DNA of 64,000 bases from Francisella salimarina (GTDB taxonomy: Bacteria > Pseudomonadota > Gammaproteobacteria > Francisellales > Francisellaceae). The notes under the pieces are model-generated. The model was not told the DNA's origin. It searched no databases and saw only the letters and a program-made list of their open reading frames with translations. The position numbers were made by a program, and so were the translations under genes. Positions 59,965 to 64,000 of this stretch are shown here, piece by piece. Every line of letters starts with the position of its first letter. Position 1 is the stretch's first letter. The stretch covers positions 310,001-374,000 of the forward strand of contig NZ_VOJA01000001.1 in NCBI RefSeq assembly GCF_007923265.1. The letters are read 5' to 3'.

Positions 59965-61182
59965 TTAAACTATTAATCCGACTACACATGCTGATAAAAA
60001 ACTAACCAACACTGCACCATAAAGAATTTTCAAACTAAATTTAGAAACTTTAACAGATGCTTCTTTACTCAAAGCCTGAATCGCTCCTATGATTATCCCA
60101 ATTGAACTAAAGTTTGCAAAGGAAACCAAAAATACTGATATAACCGCTTTAGTGTGCTCTGTAAATTGCTGTGACTGTGTACTCATCATCTGCATCGCCA
60201 CAAACTCATTAGTTACCATTTTAGTACCCATAAGCTGTCCTGCTGCGTGCAACTCATCGCCATTAATATTAAGTATCCAAGCCATAGGATAAAATAGATA
60301 ACCCAACAAATCCTGAAAACTTAGACCAAATAGACTACTAAATATCGCATTTAACATTGCAATTAGAGCAATAAATCCAATAAGCATTGCAGAAACAATA
60401 ACAGCAACTTTAAAACCATCTAGTATGTACTCGGCAAGCATCTCAAAGAAGCCTTGCTTCTCTTCTTCAAACTCTTCATGTAACTTATCATAACTAAACT
60501 CTTCGGAAGCTTCATAAGGGTTAATAATATTTAACACAAAGAAAGTCCCAAACATATTCATCACTAGAGCAACACATACATACTTAGGATCTAATAATGA
60601 CATATAAGCACCTGCAACTGCTAAAGATACTGTAGACATTGCCGTTGCAGACATTGTATACAATACATTTGAAGGAAGATGGCCAATAATTTTTTTGTAA
60701 TTAATAAAGTTTTCTGATTGTCCGACAGCAAGTGAACTAACAGCATTAAATGATTCTAACTTACCCATACCCGTAACTTTTGATAGAATCCAACCTATGC
60801 CCTTAATTACAAGAGGTAGTATTTTGAAGTACTGTAAGATACCAATCAGTGAAGATACTAGAACAATAGGCATTCCCACATTGAAAAAGAAAATGAAGCC
60901 ATTTTTAGACATATCAGTAAGATCACCAAAAATAAATGCTGATCCTTGATGTGCATAGTTAAGCAAATGCTCAAAACCTTCGGCAATAAAACCAACAACC
61001 TTTATACCTACTTCAGACTCAAGCATGAAAAAGCCAAGAGCTATTTGTACAACCAAAATAACCACTAGGTTTTTATACCTGATTTTTTTCCTGTCACTAC
61101 TCCATATATAAGCTAAAACAAAAACAACAACAATACCGAGTATAAAAAACAATATCCTAGTAGCCACTACTAACTTCTCCAT
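59965..61182 (-). CDS. nupC: Concentrative nucleoside transporter, NupC family (paralogue 2)
   Basis: The 405-residue product shows the same CNT motifs as its neighbour (GMGKLESFNAVSSLAVGQSE, TMSATAMSTVSLAVAG). The ATG at 61182 is the longest start, but it has no ribosome site; a GTG at 61167 has GGAG nine bases upstream and aligns with the start of paralogue 1, so it may be the true start. The 5' end overlaps deoC by up to 26 bp. As an importer it would supply nucleosides to the deoC-deoB pathway. Confidence 0.87.
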   Translation of the reverse strand: MEKLVVATRILFFILGIVVVFVLAYIWSSDRKKIRYKNLVVILVVQIALGFFMLESEVGIKVVGFIAEGFEHLLNYAHQGSAFIFGDLTDMSKNGFIFFFNVGMPIVLVSSLIGILQYFKILPLVIKGIGWILSKVTGMGKLESFNAVSSLAVGQSENFINYKKIIGHLPSNVLYTMSATAMSTVSLAVAGAYMSLLDPKYVCVALVMNMFGTFFVLNIINPYEASEEFSYDKLHEEFEEEKQGFFEMLAEYILDGFKVAVIVSAMLIGFIALIAMLNAIFSSLFGLSFQDLLGYLFYPMAWILNINGDELHAAGQLMGTKMVTNEFVAMQMMSTQSQQFTEHTKAVISVFLVSFANFSSIGIIIGAIQALSKEASVKVSKFSLKILYGAVLVSFLSACVVGLIV

Positions 61183-61885
61183 TTAAAAGGTTATCGAGTA
61201 AACCACTAACTCCGAATCTAAAGCTATCTGCTACTACATATTTTTTTGACATAATTTCTTCCGCTAGTTTAATATATCCTAAGGCCTGAGCTTCTTCTCT
61301 AATACCACCAGAAGCTTTAAAACCAACCTCATATCCAGAGTTTTTTATAGTCTCTAAAATCACTTTAGCGGCTCCTAAGCTTGCGCCATTTGGTGTTTTA
61401 CCTGTAGATGTTTTAACAAAATCAGCTCCATTTACTATCGCATCATGGCTTGCTTTACTGATTAAGTTATCTTCATTTAATTCGCCTGATTCAATTATGA
61501 CTTTCAAGACACGATCTTGGCATACATTTTTGACTTTCTCGATCATATCACATGATTTTTGTGAATGACCTTTTTGGATATATTCATTATAATCAATTAC
61601 TAAATCAATCTCATCTGCTCCTAATGATACTGCTTCTTTAGCTTCTAAGACAATATCTTCAACTGAGCTATTCCCCTTAGGGAAATTAATCACAGTTGCA
61701 ACTTTAAAATCACTACCTAAAGTTTTTTTAACTACAGGGACGAATTGTTTATAAACGCATATTGCAGCAACTTCACCTAAAGAATTTTTAGCTTTTGCGC
61801 ATAGCTTAACGATATCAGCATCAGTGTCACTCTCACCTAGCTGAGTCAAGTCCATTAATGATACTATCTTCTGTCTAGTTGTCAT
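61157..61885 (-). CDS. deoC: Deoxyribose-phosphate aldolase
   Basis: DeoC splits 2-deoxyribose-5-phosphate into glyceraldehyde-3-phosphate and acetaldehyde through a Schiff base. I chose the ATG at 61885 with GGAG six bases upstream (242 residues). The Schiff-base lysine is Lys158 in FVKTSTGK, with DLVIDYN and GFKASGGI as further family segments. It overlaps deoB by 11 bp, and its end overlaps the nupC start. The order deoB-deoC-nupC-nupC-tmk implies a shared transcript. Confidence 0.95.
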   Translation of the reverse strand: MTTRQKIVSLMDLTQLGESDTDADIVKLCAKAKNSLGEVAAICVYKQFVPVVKKTLGSDFKVATVINFPKGNSSVEDIVLEAKEAVSLGADEIDLVIDYNEYIQKGHSQKSCDMIEKVKNVCQDRVLKVIIESGELNEDNLISKASHDAIVNGADFVKTSTGKTPNGASLGAAKVILETIKNSGYEVGFKASGGIREEAQALGYIKLAEEIMSKKYVVADSFRFGVSGLLDNLLNGEVSSGY

Positions 61886-63119
61886 TATTAGCTCCAAAGA
61901 TTGACTTACCATATCTCAGAGGCTCTACACCCATATAATCAGCAATTGTTTGACCAATATCCGCAAATGTATCCCTTGCCCCAATGAACTCTGCTTCGAT
62001 ATTCCTGCCCCATAATAAAAACGGTACACATTCTCTTGTATGATCTGAGCCTGGTGCAGTTGGATCACAACCATGGTCTGCTGCCAGTATAACAATAGTA
62101 TCTTCATCTAGCTTAGCATCTAAGTCTGGAATTCTTGAGTCTAAATACTCTAATGCTTTACCATACCCTTTAGGATCTCTACGATGACCATAACTTGAAT
62201 CCAAGTCAACAAAGTTTGTAAACACCAATGTATTTTCTTTTGCTGATTCATACTCTCTAATCGTATTATCAAATAACTCTTCTAGTCCTGTAGCTTTTAC
62301 TTTTTTAGATATACCTTGATTAGCATAAATATCAGCAATTTTACCTATTGAAACAACTTTACCACCTTGATTAGTTAACTTATCAAGTAATGTTGGTGCC
62401 GGTGGCAATATCGAAAAATCCTTACGATTACCAGTACGAGTATATTCATCGGCAGACTCCCCAATAAATGGACGAGCAATAACCCTACCAACTTTCATTC
62501 CCATCTCATCAAGAATTTCTCTAGCTATTTTGCAGATATTCAATAATTTATCTAAACCATAATAATCTTCATGAGCAGCAACCTGAAAAACGCTATCTGC
62601 AGATGTATAAACAATTGGCTTCTTAGTAACACAACTCTCGCAACCATGCTCTTTTAGAACTTCTGTTCCTGATGCATGGCCAGCATCTATAAAACCATCG
62701 GTAAGTCCAGCTCGTTCAACCCATTCATCAATAAACTCTTTATCAAAATAACCTTGATCACCTTTATTGGTAAAGTAGTACCAATCAAACATAACAGGCA
62801 CGCCAGCTAGCTCCCAGTGACCACTCGGTGTATCCTTACCTTTGCTAACCTCAGCACAATAGCCATACTTTGCATTTTCAATAACATCTATATGACCAAC
62901 TTGTTGACTAAATTCTTTACACCTATTGTATTCAGCAGCCTTCAACAAACCTTTTGTTGCTAAGTTTGGGAGTTTGATACTCATGCCATTGTTAGTAAAA
63001 TAGTCAACAATATGACCTAAAGTATCTGATCCTTCATCACCAAAATCAGCAGCATCAGGTGCTTGTCCTATACCAAATGAATCAAATAATAAAATGACCG
63101 CTTTTTTATTCTTTAACAT
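61875..63119 (-). CDS. deoB: Phosphopentomutase
   Basis: DeoB moves the phosphate of (deoxy)ribose-1-phosphate to carbon 5, linking nucleoside phosphorolysis to DeoC or the pentose pathway. The 414-residue protein belongs to the alkaline-phosphatase-like metalloenzymes. Metal ligand segments are FDSFGIGQAPDA near the start and DHGCDPTAPGSDHTRE near residue 348. I chose the ATG at 63119 with AAGGTG ten bases upstream; a GTG six bases earlier overlaps the coaX stop. Confidence 0.95.
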   Translation of the reverse strand: MLKNKKAVILLFDSFGIGQAPDAADFGDEGSDTLGHIVDYFTNNGMSIKLPNLATKGLLKAAEYNRCKEFSQQVGHIDVIENAKYGYCAEVSKGKDTPSGHWELAGVPVMFDWYYFTNKGDQGYFDKEFIDEWVERAGLTDGFIDAGHASGTEVLKEHGCESCVTKKPIVYTSADSVFQVAAHEDYYGLDKLLNICKIAREILDEMGMKVGRVIARPFIGESADEYTRTGNRKDFSILPPAPTLLDKLTNQGGKVVSIGKIADIYANQGISKKVKATGLEELFDNTIREYESAKENTLVFTNFVDLDSSYGHRRDPKGYGKALEYLDSRIPDLDAKLDEDTIVILAADHGCDPTAPGSDHTRECVPFLLWGRNIEAEFIGARDTFADIGQTIADYMGVEPLRYGKSIFGANNDN

Positions 63120-63124
63120 AATCA

Positions 63125-63901
63125 CTAAACACCTTTTTTGTTATTCTCTAGGAATGCAATTCTAATCCCTCGCAAAATCAAATCAGGAGATATCTCATCA
63201 AAGATTCCTTCATCTTTAAACAATCCTGCAAATCCACCTGTTGCTATAGTATAAACAGGGGCTCCAAATTCTTCTAAACTTCTGGCTTTAAGCTCTCTTA
63301 ATGCTCCTAAATGACCATAATACAACCCTGAACGAATATTAGTCTTAGTATCATAACCAATGGCAACCTCTGGTTTGACAATAGTTATTGAAGACAACTG
63401 CGAAGCTCCTTGACACAAAGCATTCAGTGAAAGCTTAACACCCGGCATAATTGAGCCACTTAAGTACTTTTTATCCTTAGTTACTAAATCAAAAGTAGTT
63501 GCTGTACCTAAATCAATAATTAGTAAATTTTTATTAGGATAATCAGCTATAGCTCCAATGCAGCTAGCTATTCTGTCTGCTCCTACTTGATGAGCTTCAA
63601 CAGAAGACATATCAAGATCAGTAGTCTCCATACTAATAAAAAATGGCTTCATATCAAAGTATTTTATGACAGCAGAGCCTAAAGAATAATTTAAGTGAGG
63701 AACAACTGATGATATAGCACAACCTTCTATCTGAGCTAAATCTACTGAGTTCTCTCTTAATGCCTGTCTTAGAAATACACCTATCTGATCCGATGTGGAA
63801 TCGACTGATGAAGTAGCATATCTTATTTGAGAAACTATATTTTCTCCCTCAAAAACACCTATATGTATATGAGAGTTCCCCACATCCATTACTAATAACA
63901 T
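63125..63901 (-). CDS. coaX: Type III pantothenate kinase
   Basis: CoaX phosphorylates pantothenate, the first step of coenzyme A synthesis. Type III enzymes are ASKHA-fold and not feedback-inhibited by CoA. The 258-residue protein starts with LLVMDVGNSHIHIGVFE (phosphate-1 motif) and has GADRIASCIGA, LIDLGTATTFD and YLSGSIMPGVKLS near 153-165. It lies 21 bp after polA and overlaps or abuts deoB, so it is probably part of a polA-coaX-deoB-deoC-nupC unit. Confidence 0.95.
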   Translation of the reverse strand: MLLVMDVGNSHIHIGVFEGENIVSQIRYATSSVDSTSDQIGVFLRQALRENSVDLAQIEGCAISSVVPHLNYSLGSAVIKYFDMKPFFISMETTDLDMSSVEAHQVGADRIASCIGAIADYPNKNLLIIDLGTATTFDLVTKDKKYLSGSIMPGVKLSLNALCQGASQLSSITIVKPEVAIGYDTKTNIRSGLYYGHLGALRELKARSLEEFGAPVYTIATGGFAGLFKDEGIFDEISPDLILRGIRIAFLENNKKGV

Positions 63902-63922
63902 AAAACATCCTATAACTATAAT

Positions 63923-64000
63923 TTAATGTGCTTGATCCCAACTCTCACCAGAATCAACATTTACCTCTAGGGGAACACTTAACTTAATAGACGATTCCAT
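63923..64000 (-). CDS. polA: DNA polymerase I, C-terminal end (partial)
   Basis: Only the last 25 codons are in the window, with the stop at 63923-63925. The chain ends SVPLEVNVDSGESWDQAH, matching the very conserved C-terminus of DNA polymerase I (LxVPLxVExGxGxNWDxAH). The rest of the gene lies beyond the right edge. It is 21 bp upstream of coaX on the same strand. Confidence 0.9.
   Translation of the reverse strand: MESSIKLSVPLEVNVDSGESWDQAH

Overview
The window is a stretch of a Francisella chromosome (Gammaproteobacteria, Thiotrichales). This is judged from the strongly AT-rich sequence, the protein sequences, and the combination of an Fpt/Pht-type transporter pair, a glp cluster and the gene order around tufA-secE-nusG-rpl-rpoBC. 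The species cannot be fixed from sequence alone. I see no prophage, intact insertion sequence, integron or CRISPR array. Most of the window is core genome, with one clearly accessory-looking island (13.7-18.4 kb).

Layout. 1-0.25 kb: the 5' part of a polytopic membrane protein running off the left edge. 0.3-0.45 kb: 4.5S SRP RNA. 0.5-1.8 kb: yaaA-rlmH. 1.8-4.9 kb: hemA-prfA-prmC on the minus strand. 5.1-8.6 kb: yfgM-bamB-MFS exporter; bamB carries an 18-copy TGCTAC tandem repeat. 8.7-13.6 kb: parE, cyuA-ampD, a PAP2 phosphatase and rppH. 13.7-18.4 kb: a three-gene cassette of an adenylation-thiolation-reductase (A-T-R) enzyme, an SDR and an EamA transporter. 18.4-21.2 kb: a HAD phosphatase, a 2OG-Fe(II) oxygenase, a small PGPGW membrane protein and xerD. 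21.2-23.3 kb: the rpsP-rimM-trmD-rplS operon, interrupted between rimM and trmD by a highly structured intergenic element. 23.5-24.8 kb: metK behind a structured 5' leader. 24.8-25.5 kb: a 0.73 kb gap without a recognisable gene. 25.5-28.1 kb: desaturase, tsaD and lapA. 28.2-41.8 kb: the large transcription/translation cluster tRNA-Tyr, tRNA-Gly, tRNA-Thr, tufA, tRNA-Trp, secE, nusG, rplKA, rplJL, rpoBC, with an L10 leader and an rplL-rpoB attenuator. 41.9-44.6 kb: a RecD/Dda-like helicase, a short MscS and an unknown membrane protein. 44.6-49.7 kb: glpF-glpD-glpK and an MFS transporter. 49.8-51.8 kb: a small beta-barrel candidate and a second MFS transporter of the same family. 51.8-58.7 kb: uvrD, ftsY, a FimV-like LysM protein, prfC and tmk. 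58.7-64 kb: two nupC paralogues, deoC, deoB, coaX and the 3' end of polA.

How the genes work together. The 28-41.8 kb block is the classic tuf-sec-nus-rpl-rpo supercluster. The glp genes import, phosphorylate and oxidise glycerol. The nupC-nupC-deoC-deoB genes import nucleosides and feed the deoxyribose and ribose into central metabolism. yfgM-bamB serve envelope protein export and outer-membrane assembly.

The most promising undescribed system is the A-T-R/SDR/EamA cassette. Its adenylation pocket lacks the aspartate that binds alpha-amino groups and is lined with aromatic residues. Its domain order plus the separate SDR mirrors a split version of fungal A-T-R-R carboxylate reductases. Two RNA-level candidates also stand out: the metK leader, and the rimM-trmD structured element.
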